64,000 nucleotides of DNA, taken from positions 62,001 to 126,000 of the forward strand of contig JADKHX010000001.1 of NCBI GenBank assembly GCA_016721505.1, read 5' to 3'. A program made the position numbers and the translations under genes. This document shows, piece by piece, positions 43,044 through 52,027 of the stretch. The stretch is from Rhodocyclaceae bacterium (GTDB taxonomy: Bacteria; Pseudomonadota; Gammaproteobacteria; Burkholderiales; Rhodocyclaceae). The notes under the pieces are model-generated. The model was not told the DNA's origin. It did no database searches and saw only the letters and a list, made by a program, of their open reading frames with translations. Each line of letters opens with the position of its first letter. The stretch's first letter is position 1.

Positions 43044-44969
43044 CTACTCCTTCGCTTCCAGTGCCGTTTTCGCAATCACCACGGGATATCGCAAGCGCAT
43101 CGTATCCATCCATGCGCCGAATTCTTGTTCGGCGACGACGCGCGTGTATTGTTGGACGAGCGTTGCTTTACGCGCATCATCGATTGCTGCTGGTTTGATG
43201 GCGCTCACTCGATACAAGGCGTATCCGCCTTGCGGCAAGCTGGCGCCGGTATAGCCCGGCAGCTTGAAGCCACCGATTTTGTACACCGCACGCACGGCAT
43301 CCGGCGGCATGCCTGCAGGCACTGCTCTGACCATGGTTTTTGGTGCGCTCCAGGTTACCGCTACGGCGTCACCCTTGTTCAATTTTTGGAGCATGGCCTG
43401 ACCATCTTGCACGCTCAATTTGACTGCCTCTTCGGCCGTTAATTGGCGGGTGATGGCGGCTTTGACTTGCTCTAGCGGCAACAATGCTGCCGCTTTGTGC
43501 TCGATTACGCGCGCCGAGACTAAAGCGCCTTTGAGCGGGCCAGAGGTGATTTCTATGGCTTCGGTATTACGTTTTTTGTCGACCGCATCGGCACTGAAAA
43601 TTGCTGTGGCGAGGCGCGGGAAATCAAATGGCGGCGGGGGCAGCGTAGGCACTGTGCCTTGCCCTGGCTTTGGTAGCCATGCACTCTGCTGTAAGGTCAG
43701 TTTCCATTTATCAGCAGCGGGCTTAAGGCTGTCGGGCTCTTCTTCGTAAACCATATTGCCAAAGGCTTCCGACATTTCAGCAAATTTCTTCGCGGCTACT
43801 TCAGCTTTTAGTTCATTAACCAACTGTCCTTTGACCTCGGCCAAAGGCTTGATATGCTCGGCTCGAATACCAGTCAGCATAATGATATGGAAACCAAAAT
43901 CAGAGCGCACCACGGCGGAAATTTCGTTTTCCTTTAAGCCAAATGCCGCATCTTCAAATTGTTTGACCATCATGTTGCGACCAAACCAATCCAGATCGCC
44001 GCCTTTCTCTGCGGTGCCGGTGTCTTGCGATTGCGCTTTGGCGATAGCCGCAAAGTCACCGGGCTTCTTGCTTACTTTGGCCAAGATCGCTTCGGCTTTG
44101 GCTTGCGCCGCTTTAACGTCGGTGTCGCTCGCATCTTTGGCCACGTTAATCAAAATGTGGCTGGCGCGACGCGTCTCGGCTTCACGGAATTTCTCTTGCT
44201 GGCTTTCAAATCGCGCTTTGATTTCTTCGTCGGTAACGGTTACTTGTGCCAATAATTCGCTGCGGCTCAACATCAAATATTCGACCCGCACTTGCTCGGG
44301 CATTTCGAATTTTTTTGAGTTCGCTTCGTAAAATTTTTGCACCGCTTCGTCGCCAATTTTTACTTTGCTCAGATACGCAGCCGGCGACAATATCACCTCA
44401 GCTACTTCGCGCTGCTCCAACTCGGCGGCGGCCCAAAGCTCTGCGCCGGTTTTGGAGTGCATCGCCGCTTCGCCAATTGGCACCAGCAATTGCTGCAGAT
44501 TCATGTCCTGACGCAGTCGCGATTCAAATTCTTCTTTGCTCATGCGTTGATTGGCGACCAGCAGCGCATAGCGTTCCGGCGAAAATTTACCGTCTTCCTG
44601 CAACTGCGGAATCGAAGCAATATAAGCCGCCAAATCTGCATCACTAATGCGAATGTGCGCTGCATCGACCGCCAGACTCATCAAACGTCGCGAGACCAAA
44701 CTATCAAGTGCGGCACGGCGCATAGGCAAAGAATTGAGCAACGCCGCATCGGCTCGCTCGCCCATTTCGGCGCGCGCACGCTCTTGCTGTTCACGCAGCG
44801 CTTGGCGAAATTCTTGCTCGCTGATATTGCTCTTGCCAACGGTCACAAAGCTCGCATTATTGCCACCTTGCTTGACATAGGAGTCAAGTCCCCACATCGC
44901 AAACGGTAAAGTTATCAGCCCCAAAAAAACTTGCGTAATGCGGGGGTTGTTACGGACGGAATCAAACAT
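43044..44969 (-). CDS. ppiD: Periplasmic folding chaperone / peptidyl-prolyl isomerase PpiD
   Basis: A 641-residue inner-membrane-anchored chaperone that assists outer-membrane protein folding near the Sec translocon. The N-terminus MFDSVRNNPRITQVFLGLIT leads into one membrane helix (about 12-32). A SurA_N-like helical domain follows (EQEFRQALREQQERARAEMG). The parvulin domain at about 260-360 shows ASHILINV, DTGTAEKGGDLDWFGRNMMV and SDFGFHIIMLTGI. The parvulin core looks better kept than in E. coli PpiD, which is inactive as an isomerase. It is a single minus-strand gene. Confidence 0.93.
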   Translation of the reverse strand: MFDSVRNNPRITQVFLGLITLPFAMWGLDSYVKQGGNNASFVTVGKSNISEQEFRQALREQQERARAEMGERADAALLNSLPMRRAALDSLVSRRLMSLAVDAAHIRISDADLAAYIASIPQLQEDGKFSPERYALLVANQRMSKEEFESRLRQDMNLQQLLVPIGEAAMHSKTGAELWAAAELEQREVAEVILSPAAYLSKVKIGDEAVQKFYEANSKKFEMPEQVRVEYLMLSRSELLAQVTVTDEEIKARFESQQEKFREAETRRASHILINVAKDASDTDVKAAQAKAEAILAKVSKKPGDFAAIAKAQSQDTGTAEKGGDLDWFGRNMMVKQFEDAAFGLKENEISAVVRSDFGFHIIMLTGIRAEHIKPLAEVKGQLVNELKAEVAAKKFAEMSEAFGNMVYEEEPDSLKPAADKWKLTLQQSAWLPKPGQGTVPTLPPPPFDFPRLATAIFSADAVDKKRNTEAIEITSGPLKGALVSARVIEHKAAALLPLEQVKAAITRQLTAEEAVKLSVQDGQAMLQKLNKGDAVAVTWSAPKTMVRAVPAGMPPDAVRAVYKIGGFKLPGYTGASLPQGGYALYRVSAIKPAAIDDARKATLVQQYTRVVAEQEFGAWMDTMRLRYPVVIAKTALEAKE

Positions 44970-45116
44970 GGAATTAACTCGGTTGATGTAGCAAAAACGT
45001 TGATGCAGCGGGTCAAAGCACTAGGCTGCAGGCGGGGCAGCGAGGATACCACAGCGCCGCCTATTTGCCGATATCTCAGTGCAACTCCGTGCATGAATAC
45101 TGCCCCCCAGTTCGAA

Positions 45117-45142
45117 GTGAGGGTTGGGGTGGGGACGGGAGA
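45117..45142. repeat. Degenerate G-rich interspersed repeat
   Basis: GTGAGGGTTGGGGTGGGG followed by a GGGAGA end, the reverse complement of the CCCCACCCCAACCCTCAC part of a repeat common in proteobacterial genomes. It lies between the divergent ppiD and glutathione transferase genes; nothing else is recognisable in that 239-base gap. Confidence 0.5.
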
Positions 45143-45208
45143 ATTGGCGCTATTGAGCGATAGACTTCCGTGTGAATTACTTCCCCTCACCAGCGAAGGA
45201 AAACCCTC

Positions 45209-45955
45209 ATGAACTCCACCCGCATCATCGGCTCATACCTGTCTCCCTATGTCCGCAAGGTGCTCGTTTGTCTTGAGCTTAAGGGCGTGCCGTACCAAGT
45301 CGATCCGATTGTGCCGTTCTTTGGCAATGACGAATTTTCTCGCATCAGCCCTGTACGGCGCATTCCGGTGCTGATCGACGATCACGTTACGCTGGCCGAT
45401 TCCACAGTGATTTGTGAATACCTTGAGGAACGCTATCCGTCACCCAGCATTTATCCGCAAGGAGCGGCCAACCGTGCCCGTGCGCGCTGGCTTGAAGAAT
45501 TTGCCGATTCGCGGATGGGGGAGGTGCTGATTTGGGGCTTGTATAACCAGGTCGCGATTCGTCGTGCGGTGTGGGGTGAAGCGGCGGATGCTGATCTGTT
45601 GAAGAAAGTCTACGAGCAAGACATTCCGCATTTACTCGACTACCTTGAACAGCAAGTGCCCGCGCAAGGCTGGCTGTTCGATGAATTTGGGATTGCCGAC
45701 ATTGCGATTGCGAGCTTTTTTCGAAACGCGCAATTTGCACGTTTCGCGATTGATGCAGAACGCTGGCCGCTCGCCGCCGCCTTCGTGACACGCGCATTGG
45801 CGCACTGTAGTTTTGCCAAGCTAAAAGCATTTGAAGATTTGATCCAGCGCGTGCCGCCTGCCGGACAACGCGAGGTACTTATGGCTGCTGGCGCGCCGAT
45901 ATGTCCGCAGACTTTGGGTGTCGCTGCGCCGCGACGGGGAATTTTGAAAATTTAA
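45209..45955 (+). CDS. Glutathione S-transferase family protein
   Basis: A 248-residue protein. The N-terminal thioredoxin-like half has SPYVRKVLVCLELKGVPYQ and the glutathione-binding signature around RRIPVLIDDHVTLADSTVIC, with Pro before Val and the Asp-Ser pair. The C-terminal half is helical (DYLEQQVPAQGWLFDEFGIADIAI). The substrate is unknown. An AGCGAAGGAAAA ribosome site precedes the ATG. Its end abuts the interrupted VGAG repeat. Confidence 0.88.
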   Translation: MNSTRIIGSYLSPYVRKVLVCLELKGVPYQVDPIVPFFGNDEFSRISPVRRIPVLIDDHVTLADSTVICEYLEERYPSPSIYPQGAANRARARWLEEFADSRMGEVLIWGLYNQVAIRRAVWGEAADADLLKKVYEQDIPHLLDYLEQQVPAQGWLFDEFGIADIAIASFFRNAQFARFAIDAERWPLAAAFVTRALAHCSFAKLKAFEDLIQRVPPAGQREVLMAAGAPICPQTLGVAAPRRGILKI

Positions 45956-45967
45956 CTTCGATGAATT

Positions 45968-46069
45968 CGCCAGTTGGTGCTGGGCGTAGCGGGGAATTCG
46001 TGGCGCGCCGCGACACGCCTGCGAAGCCGGATGTCTGTGCAAAGACATCCGTGGCACACACGCCATCAA
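45968..46069 (+). repeat. VGAG repeat copy 11, interrupted by about 73 bp with a hairpin
   Basis: The left half CGCCAGTTGGTGCTGG (45968-45983) and right half CACACGCCATCAA (46057-46069) are separated by about 73 bases. The insert includes an 8-bp perfect stem GGATGTCT/AGACATCC (46029-46050) and a second partial right half (GACACGCC near 46012). It lies between convergent genes. Confidence 0.7.
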
Positions 46070-46084
46070 ACAGACGTTCCGCGC

Positions 46085-48265
46085 TTATTTCCCGCCCAAG
46101 TTCTTCCACAAAAAAGCATTTTCCAACGCGAACAAATATGCCCGTTGCGCATTGTTGGCAGCGCCACTGTGGCCGCCTTCAATGTTTTCGTAATACAGGA
46201 CCTCGTGCCCTTGGTCTAGCATTTTCGCCGCCATTTTTCGCGCGTGCCCCGGATGTACGCGGTCATCGCGGGTCGACGTAGTGAACAAGACCTTCGGATA
46301 TTTCACGCCTTGTTTCACATTTTGATAGGGACTGTATTTGCTGATCCAGGCCCATTCTTCAGCCTTATCCGGGTCGCCGTATTCGGCCATCCAACTATTG
46401 CCGGCCAGCAGAGTGTGGTAGCGCTTCATGTCGAGCAGGGGTACGCTGCAGACCACGGCAGCGAAGAGTTCCGGTCTTTGCAGCATGACGGCACCAACCA
46501 GCAGGCCGCCGTTGCTGCCGCCGTAGATGCCCAGATGGCCCGGCGAGGTGATTTTTTTGGCGATTACCGCTTCGGCGACCGCAGCGAAGTCGTCGTAGCT
46601 GCGTTGCTTGTTGGCCTTCATTGCGGCCTGGTGCCAATTAGGTCCGAATTCGCCGCCGCCGCGAATATTGGCCACCACCAGCACACCGCCCTGACGATAC
46701 CAACCGCTGCCATAAGTGCTGCTGTAGAAAGGTGCCTGCGAGATCTGGAATCCGCCATAGCCATAGAGCAAGGTGGGATTAACTCCGTCGGCCTTGGCGC
46801 CTTTTGGCCAGACCACGAAGTAAGGTATGCGGGCGCCATCCTTACTGGTGGCGAAGTCCTGCTCCACGCGCATACCCTCGGCATCAAATATATGCTTGCG
46901 CGATTTCAGCAGTTCGCGATTACCGCTGCCTACCGCGCCTAGATAAAAGGAATGCGGCGTAACAAAATCTTCGTAGCGCAACAGATAACTGTTGGCATAA
47001 GGATCATGTTTGGCGTCCCTGGCAAAATCGTTGTACAGGCCGCTGGCACTGAGCTTGCCAAGCGCTGGCACCTTGGCCCGTCGACTGATCCACTGGCCGT
47101 CGACCAGACTCACTTCAATCAAACCCCCGGCGACCTGATCGAGGATATTGAGCAGCACATGATCGCGCGTAAAGCTAACACCGTCGCGCGCTAGCGATAT
47201 GGTTGCGGTAGGTTCGAATAGCAGGTCAAATTTGCGCCCGCCTTTGAGAAAGTCATCAAATCGTATCGCTAACAATGCCCCGGCCGGATAGGATTTTTTG
47301 TCCGCCACATAGTCGGACTTGGTTTGCACGAACAGCCATTCGCGTCGCAACAGCACAACTGCATCGGTCGGCAGATCCAGCTTGGTGATCGCACTTGTCG
47401 GATCACCGGCGCGCATCAGGTAGCGCTCGCGATGGAAAAAGTCGGTCGCGCGATTGATGATTACACGCTCGAAGCCAGGTGTCCGATAGACGTCGGTCTG
47501 TACCGAGACATCGCTGTCTTGACCTTCAAACACCACGCGCGCCTCACTCAAGGGTGTGCCGCGTTTCCACGCCTTGACGACGCGCGGATAGCCGCTCTTG
47601 GTCATGCTGCCGGGGCCAAAGTCGGTGCCGACATACAGGGTATTGATATCGACCCAGTCGAAGCCCGATTTTGCTTCCGGCAGGAAGAAACCGTCCTTGA
47701 CGAAGCTGCGCGTCGTCATGTCAAATTCGCGCACCACGGTGGCGTCGGCGCCACCGCGTGAAAGCCAGATCAGGCAACGCTCGTTCTTCGGCGACAGGCA
47801 ACTAGAGCCGCCCCATACCCAGTTTTCATTTTCGCTTTTGGCCAGTGCATCAAGATCCAGCACTACTTCCCATTTTGGCTCTGGCTTGCGATATTCGGCT
47901 AGCGTCGTTCGCCGCCACAAGCCGCGCGGATTCGCTGCGTCACGCCAGAAGTTGTAGAACAACTCACCGCGTCTTGATACATAGGGAATCTGGTCGCGGC
48001 TGTTGAGCACAGCCAGAAGCCGTGCTCGCATGTCGGCAAATACCGGTACCGTTTCTAACACTGCTTGCGACACCGCGTTGCGCTCGCGTGCCCAGGTCAG
48101 GGATTTTTCTCCCTGCACGTCTTCCAGCCAAAGATAGGGGTCTTCAGCGATCGCGGCAGACGGATCGCCAGTGCTGACGGTATCGGCAGCGAATAAGGGC
48201 ATGACAAACATCCCAGTGAAAACCACGGCAACTAGACTGACAAGTGTTTTATTCATGATGAACAC
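46085..48265 (-). CDS. Exported prolyl oligopeptidase family serine peptidase
   Basis: A 726-residue S9A peptidase that cuts short peptides after Pro. A signal peptide (LVSLVAVVFTGMFVMPLFAAD) sends it to the periplasm or outside, unlike cytoplasmic POP enzymes. The beta-propeller domain is followed by the hydrolase domain: YGYGGFQIS and NIRGGGEFGPNW, nucleophile Ser584 in IYGGSNGGLLVGA, Asp in STRDDRVHPGHARK and His in IEGGHSGAAN. The start may instead be the ATG at 48256. In context it could feed peptides to the dpp and opp-like importers. Confidence 0.92.
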   Translation of the reverse strand: MFIMNKTLVSLVAVVFTGMFVMPLFAADTVSTGDPSAAIAEDPYLWLEDVQGEKSLTWARERNAVSQAVLETVPVFADMRARLLAVLNSRDQIPYVSRRGELFYNFWRDAANPRGLWRRTTLAEYRKPEPKWEVVLDLDALAKSENENWVWGGSSCLSPKNERCLIWLSRGGADATVVREFDMTTRSFVKDGFFLPEAKSGFDWVDINTLYVGTDFGPGSMTKSGYPRVVKAWKRGTPLSEARVVFEGQDSDVSVQTDVYRTPGFERVIINRATDFFHRERYLMRAGDPTSAITKLDLPTDAVVLLRREWLFVQTKSDYVADKKSYPAGALLAIRFDDFLKGGRKFDLLFEPTATISLARDGVSFTRDHVLLNILDQVAGGLIEVSLVDGQWISRRAKVPALGKLSASGLYNDFARDAKHDPYANSYLLRYEDFVTPHSFYLGAVGSGNRELLKSRKHIFDAEGMRVEQDFATSKDGARIPYFVVWPKGAKADGVNPTLLYGYGGFQISQAPFYSSTYGSGWYRQGGVLVVANIRGGGEFGPNWHQAAMKANKQRSYDDFAAVAEAVIAKKITSPGHLGIYGGSNGGLLVGAVMLQRPELFAAVVCSVPLLDMKRYHTLLAGNSWMAEYGDPDKAEEWAWISKYSPYQNVKQGVKYPKVLFTTSTRDDRVHPGHARKMAAKMLDQGHEVLYYENIEGGHSGAANNAQRAYLFALENAFLWKNLGGK

Positions 48266-48333
48266 CTAGCAAGATTTTGGAAACCGAGAATCGAATGACG
48301 ATGCAGTATTACCGAGCGCTGCGACAATGGTTT

Positions 48334-48363
48334 TCTCAGTTTGTGCGGGTAGTACGCCGCTGT
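48334..48363 (+). repeat. VGAG repeat copy 12, diverged
   Basis: Diverged copy: CAGTTTGTGCGGG then TACGCCGCTG, with five mismatches over 23 core bases. It lies in the gap between the exporter permease end and the oligopeptidase start. It is the weakest member of the family. Confidence 0.45.
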
Positions 48364-48372
48364 TCACTAGCG

Positions 48373-49683
48373 CTAAGCCCGCTTCGCTTCCGCACCAAAT
48401 TTCCACAGTGCCAAGCTGCCAAACAGCAGTGCAAAACCGATTTGCACGGCCATACATTCGGCAGCTACATCCATGCCCTGCCCGCGCCAAGTCATCGCGT
48501 CGAAGCCATCCACCGCCCAGCGTGTGGGCACAAACAAAGTCGCGGTTTGCATCCATTGCGGGAAGATAAATGAGGGTACCCAGGCACCGCCTAGCATGAC
48601 CATGATGAGGGTGGCAAAGGTGGCCATGCTGCGCGCCGCTTCAGGTGTTTTGCCAAACGCAGCGATGAGCAAACCAAAGCTTGCGGTCATGATCGCAAAG
48701 CACACCCCGACACCAAGAAAGCCAAACAAATTTCCAGTGATACGGACGCCGAACACTAACGCAGCGACGGAGAAAATTACACACAACAAACCAAACGCGA
48801 TCAGGGCGCACGACAGCGCTCGCGCGGCGAGCAGATTCGATAGCGAAATTGGTGCTGCCAGTAGACGATTCCACAAACCCAGGCGCCTCGCCAACAAAAT
48901 GCTGATGCCCGCGTCAATGCCCATGAATAAAATAAATTGCACGCTCATGCCCGCGAACGAATGTGCGTAACCGTTGTATTTGGCCGGCCCGGAAGTCATC
49001 GCTTCTTCTTTGGTGGTGAACGGCAGGGTAAAGCCCTTTGCCGACCCCGCTGGTGTTGTAGCGCTTGGTGCTTTGTTTGCTGTCGCAAGATTATCTGTTT
49101 GGAACGCTTTGAGACTGGCTAGCATTTCGCGTAATGGCTTTTGTTCGGGATGCTTGGAGGCAACTGCTTCCAGCTTATCCAAACTCTCGCTGACAAACTC
49201 CTGACCGGCGGGGCCATTAGTCATTTCACTGGTGACAATCTCCATCACATGTTGGGTAAGCAAACCCTTGGTCATTTGCAATACCGCAGTTTGCGACGGG
49301 TCATAGAACAAGGAAATTTCCGGCTTGGGTCCGGCACCAAAAAGACCCTTCACCGAGGCCGTGCCAAACCCTGCGGGTATCACCACGGCGGCGCTTAGCT
49401 TGCCCTTCAGTACCTTGAGTCGCGCCTCATCTACACCGAGTTCGACGACATTGAAGGTGGTTTCACTTTTCAGTGCAGTAGCGATTTTTTTGGCCACGTT
49501 GCTGTCGTCTAACATCACTACCGCGATATCCACTTTACCTACTTCTTTGGCGCCTGAGCCGCCGAAAATGTAGCCAAAAAAAGCGCCCAAAACTATCGGC
49601 ATCAGCACGGTAAGAATTAGCGCGCGCCTATCGTTCACAAACAGAATCAAGTCCTTGCGGATCAGCGCCAAAATCGCCGTCAT
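48373..49683 (-). CDS. ABC-2 type exporter permease
   Basis: A 436-residue membrane protein. The first helix is at about 20-40 (ALILTVLMPIVLGAFFGYIF), a large periplasmic domain follows (about 45-250), then five helices at the C-terminus, as in ABC-2 permeases of the YhiD/CcmB-like ABC2_membrane_3 group. The end region LGGAWVPSFIFPQWMQTATLFVP is typical of drug or lipid exporters. It is translated just after the ATPase gene on the same strand, 9 bases apart. The substrate is unknown. Confidence 0.88.
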   Translation of the reverse strand: MTAILALIRKDLILFVNDRRALILTVLMPIVLGAFFGYIFGGSGAKEVGKVDIAVVMLDDSNVAKKIATALKSETTFNVVELGVDEARLKVLKGKLSAAVVIPAGFGTASVKGLFGAGPKPEISLFYDPSQTAVLQMTKGLLTQHVMEIVTSEMTNGPAGQEFVSESLDKLEAVASKHPEQKPLREMLASLKAFQTDNLATANKAPSATTPAGSAKGFTLPFTTKEEAMTSGPAKYNGYAHSFAGMSVQFILFMGIDAGISILLARRLGLWNRLLAAPISLSNLLAARALSCALIAFGLLCVIFSVAALVFGVRITGNLFGFLGVGVCFAIMTASFGLLIAAFGKTPEAARSMATFATLIMVMLGGAWVPSFIFPQWMQTATLFVPTRWAVDGFDAMTWRGQGMDVAAECMAVQIGFALLFGSLALWKFGAEAKRA

Positions 49684-49692
49684 AAATATCTC

Positions 49693-50634
49693 CTAGTCGC
49701 GCAAGGAACGACCGGTAAGGGTCAGAAAAATATCTTCCAGATTGGCTTTCGCTGTCTCGTAGTGCATCGGAGCATAACCTTGTGCGCTGAGGGTTTGCAG
49801 CACACCAAGGCCGTCTTCGGTCTGACCTAAAGCAATGTCCAGTTTTGCGCCGGTGGCATGAACACTTTTTACGCCACTGCATAGCTTCAAAATCGCCAAC
49901 AATTCGTGCGTCGGCTCGCCTGACAAATCAACGGTGAGGGCCGCCTGCGCCGGCAACTGCCGGTAGAGCATTGCAGGAGGCTGGTCGGCGATTACTTTGC
50001 CGTGATCAATGATCACCACTTGATCGGCCAGACGCTCCACTTCTTCCATGTAGTGGCTGGTGTAAATCAGCGTACGGCCTTGGCGCTTGAGCACTTCCAA
50101 ACTATCAAAAATCGCATTGCGGCTTTGCGGATCAACACCAACTGTTGGCTCGTCAAGAATCAATAATTGCGGATCGTGTAGTAGCCCCGCTGCAATGTTC
50201 AAGCGGCGCTTCATACCGCCAGAAAACGTGGAAGGCTTGTCGGCGGCACGGTCTTCAAGATTAACTAAAGCCAACACTTCGTCGCATCGCGTTTTGAGTT
50301 TTGCGCTCTTGAGGCCGTAAAGCGCTCCAAACAATTTCAAATTTTCGCGCGCCGAAAGTTCTTCGTAAATAGCCAGATCTTGCGGCACCAAACCGATCTT
50401 TTGCTTGACTGCACTATTGCCCTGCCCCACCCGTTGTCCATCAATCAAAACCTCACCACTGTCGGCGCGCAGCAAACCGCAGATCATGCTGACGGTGGTA
50501 GATTTACCCGCGCCGTTGGGGCCAATTAAACCCAATGTCTGACCGCGTTTAATTTGAAAAGAAACACCATCGACTGCGCGCCGCTCGGCAAATGATTTAC
50601 TGATTTGATTGACGCTAAGGATGATTTCACTCAT
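49693..50634 (-). CDS. ABC-2 type exporter ATP-binding protein
   Basis: A 313-residue ATPase. Walker A is GPNGAGKSTTVSM, the Q loop is LVPQDLAIYEEL, the signature is FSGGMKRRLNIAAGL and Walker B is LLILDEPTVGVD. A C-terminal region of about 90 residues follows, as in ABC exporters. I chose the ATG at 50634 (MSEIILSVNQIS), with AAGGAATGG upstream; the frame stays open to 50703, but that part is repeat-derived. It pairs with the downstream permease. Confidence 0.9.
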   Translation of the reverse strand: MSEIILSVNQISKSFAERRAVDGVSFQIKRGQTLGLIGPNGAGKSTTVSMICGLLRADSGEVLIDGQRVGQGNSAVKQKIGLVPQDLAIYEELSARENLKLFGALYGLKSAKLKTRCDEVLALVNLEDRAADKPSTFSGGMKRRLNIAAGLLHDPQLLILDEPTVGVDPQSRNAIFDSLEVLKRQGRTLIYTSHYMEEVERLADQVVIIDHGKVIADQPPAMLYRQLPAQAALTVDLSGEPTHELLAILKLCSGVKSVHATGAKLDIALGQTEDGLGVLQTLSAQGYAPMHYETAKANLEDIFLTLTGRSLRD

Positions 50635-50670
50635 AGACCATTCCTTGTTCGGCTTGCAGCGAAAGACATC

Positions 50671-50700
50671 GAGCAGTTGGTGCTGGTCACACGCTGCTAG
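50671..50700 (+). repeat. VGAG repeat copy 13, between purA and the exporter operon
   Basis: Copy GAGCAGTTGGTGCTGG, TCA, CACGCTGCTAG. It lies between the purA stop and the exporter ATPase start, antisense to both genes. Confidence 0.8.
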
Positions 50701-50706
50701 CAAGCA

Positions 50707-52026
50707 TTACGTTAAATTGAACGGATGCCGCAAGACAATTGTCTCATCGCGATCCGGGCCGGTCGAAATCATGTCGATCGGTATGCCGACCAGCGCTTCG
50801 ATACGGTGGATATAGGCGCGGGCCGCGGCCGGTAGGGCGTCGAGCGACTTGGCGCCGACAGTGCTTTCCTTCCAACCAGAAATCTCTTCGTAGACAGGTA
50901 CACAGCGGCCGGCATCTTCAGCTCCCACCGGAAAAATATCAAGACTGCGGCCATCGAGTTGGTATCCGGTACAGATTCTGAGCGACTCAAGCCCATCGAG
51001 CACATCGAGTTTGGTGAGACACATACCGGAAACACCGTTGATCTGGACCGAGCGTCGCAGGAGCGCAGCGTCGAACCACCCGCAGCGACGCGCACGACCC
51101 GTCACCGTGCCGAACTCACAGCCAACCGATGACAGATGCGCCCCGACACCAGCATCGGTAGCCAGTTCCGACGGGAACGGACCGGAGCCAACTCGCGTGG
51201 TGTAGGCCTTGGTAATTCCGAGAATGTAGTGCAGCATGTTCGGACCGACACCGGAGCCAGCGGCAGCATTTCCAGCGACACAATTGCTGGACGTGACAAA
51301 CGGATACGTGCCATGATCGACATCGAGCAAACTGCCTTGCGCACCTTCGAAAAGCAAATTGCCGCCATCCTGACACACGGCGTACAGGGCAGATGAAACG
51401 TCACCAACCATCGGTTTCAAGCGCGGTACCAAGCTCATCGCGTCATCAAAAACCTTCTGATACTCAACCGGCGCAGCGTTGAGAAATTTGGTCAGGACGA
51501 AGTTATGGTATTCGAGATTCTCTTTGAGTTTTTCTGCAAAACGCTTTTCGCTAAGCAGGTCTGCAATGCGAATCGCCCGCCGCGCCACTTTGTCTTCGTA
51601 GGCTGGACCAATGCCTTTGCCCGTAGTCCCGATCTTGGCGGCGCCACGCGCGACTTCGCGGGCCACATCGATTGCCACATGGTAAGGCAGAATCACCGGG
51701 CATGCTTCCGAGATTTTTAGTCGCGACACGACCTCGACACCAATGGCTTGCAGCTTGTCAATCTCGCGCATCACATCCGGCACCGAGACGACCACGCCAT
51801 TGCCGATATAGCAAGCAACACCGGGGCGCATGATGCCGGACGGGATTAATTGCAGCGCGGTTTTCTGACCGCCAATCACCAGCGTATGGCCCGCGTTGTG
51901 GCCACCCTGAAAACGCACTACGCCTTGCGCGTGATCAGTCAGCCAGTCAACGATTTTGCCTTTGCCTTCATCACCCCATTGAGTACCGACGACGACGACA
52001 TTGCGTGCAGGTTTAGCTGTAATCAT
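50707..52026 (-). CDS. purA: Adenylosuccinate synthetase
   Basis: A 439-residue enzyme joining IMP and aspartate with GTP in AMP synthesis. The N-terminal loop NVVVVGTQWGDEGKGKIVDWL contains the catalytic Asp and the GTP loop; GHNAGHTLVI, GTTGKGIGPAYEDKVAR and GSLLDVDHGTYPFVTSSN follow, then GRARRCGWFDAALLRR. I chose the ATG at 52026, 8 bases after AAGGA and 1 base after the hisZ stop; in-frame ATGs at 52035 and 52050 overlap hisZ. Confidence 0.97.
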   Translation of the reverse strand: MITAKPARNVVVVGTQWGDEGKGKIVDWLTDHAQGVVRFQGGHNAGHTLVIGGQKTALQLIPSGIMRPGVACYIGNGVVVSVPDVMREIDKLQAIGVEVVSRLKISEACPVILPYHVAIDVAREVARGAAKIGTTGKGIGPAYEDKVARRAIRIADLLSEKRFAEKLKENLEYHNFVLTKFLNAAPVEYQKVFDDAMSLVPRLKPMVGDVSSALYAVCQDGGNLLFEGAQGSLLDVDHGTYPFVTSSNCVAGNAAAGSGVGPNMLHYILGITKAYTTRVGSGPFPSELATDAGVGAHLSSVGCEFGTVTGRARRCGWFDAALLRRSVQINGVSGMCLTKLDVLDGLESLRICTGYQLDGRSLDIFPVGAEDAGRCVPVYEEISGWKESTVGAKSLDALPAAARAYIHRIEALVGIPIDMISTGPDRDETIVLRHPFNLT

Positions 52027-52027
52027 C

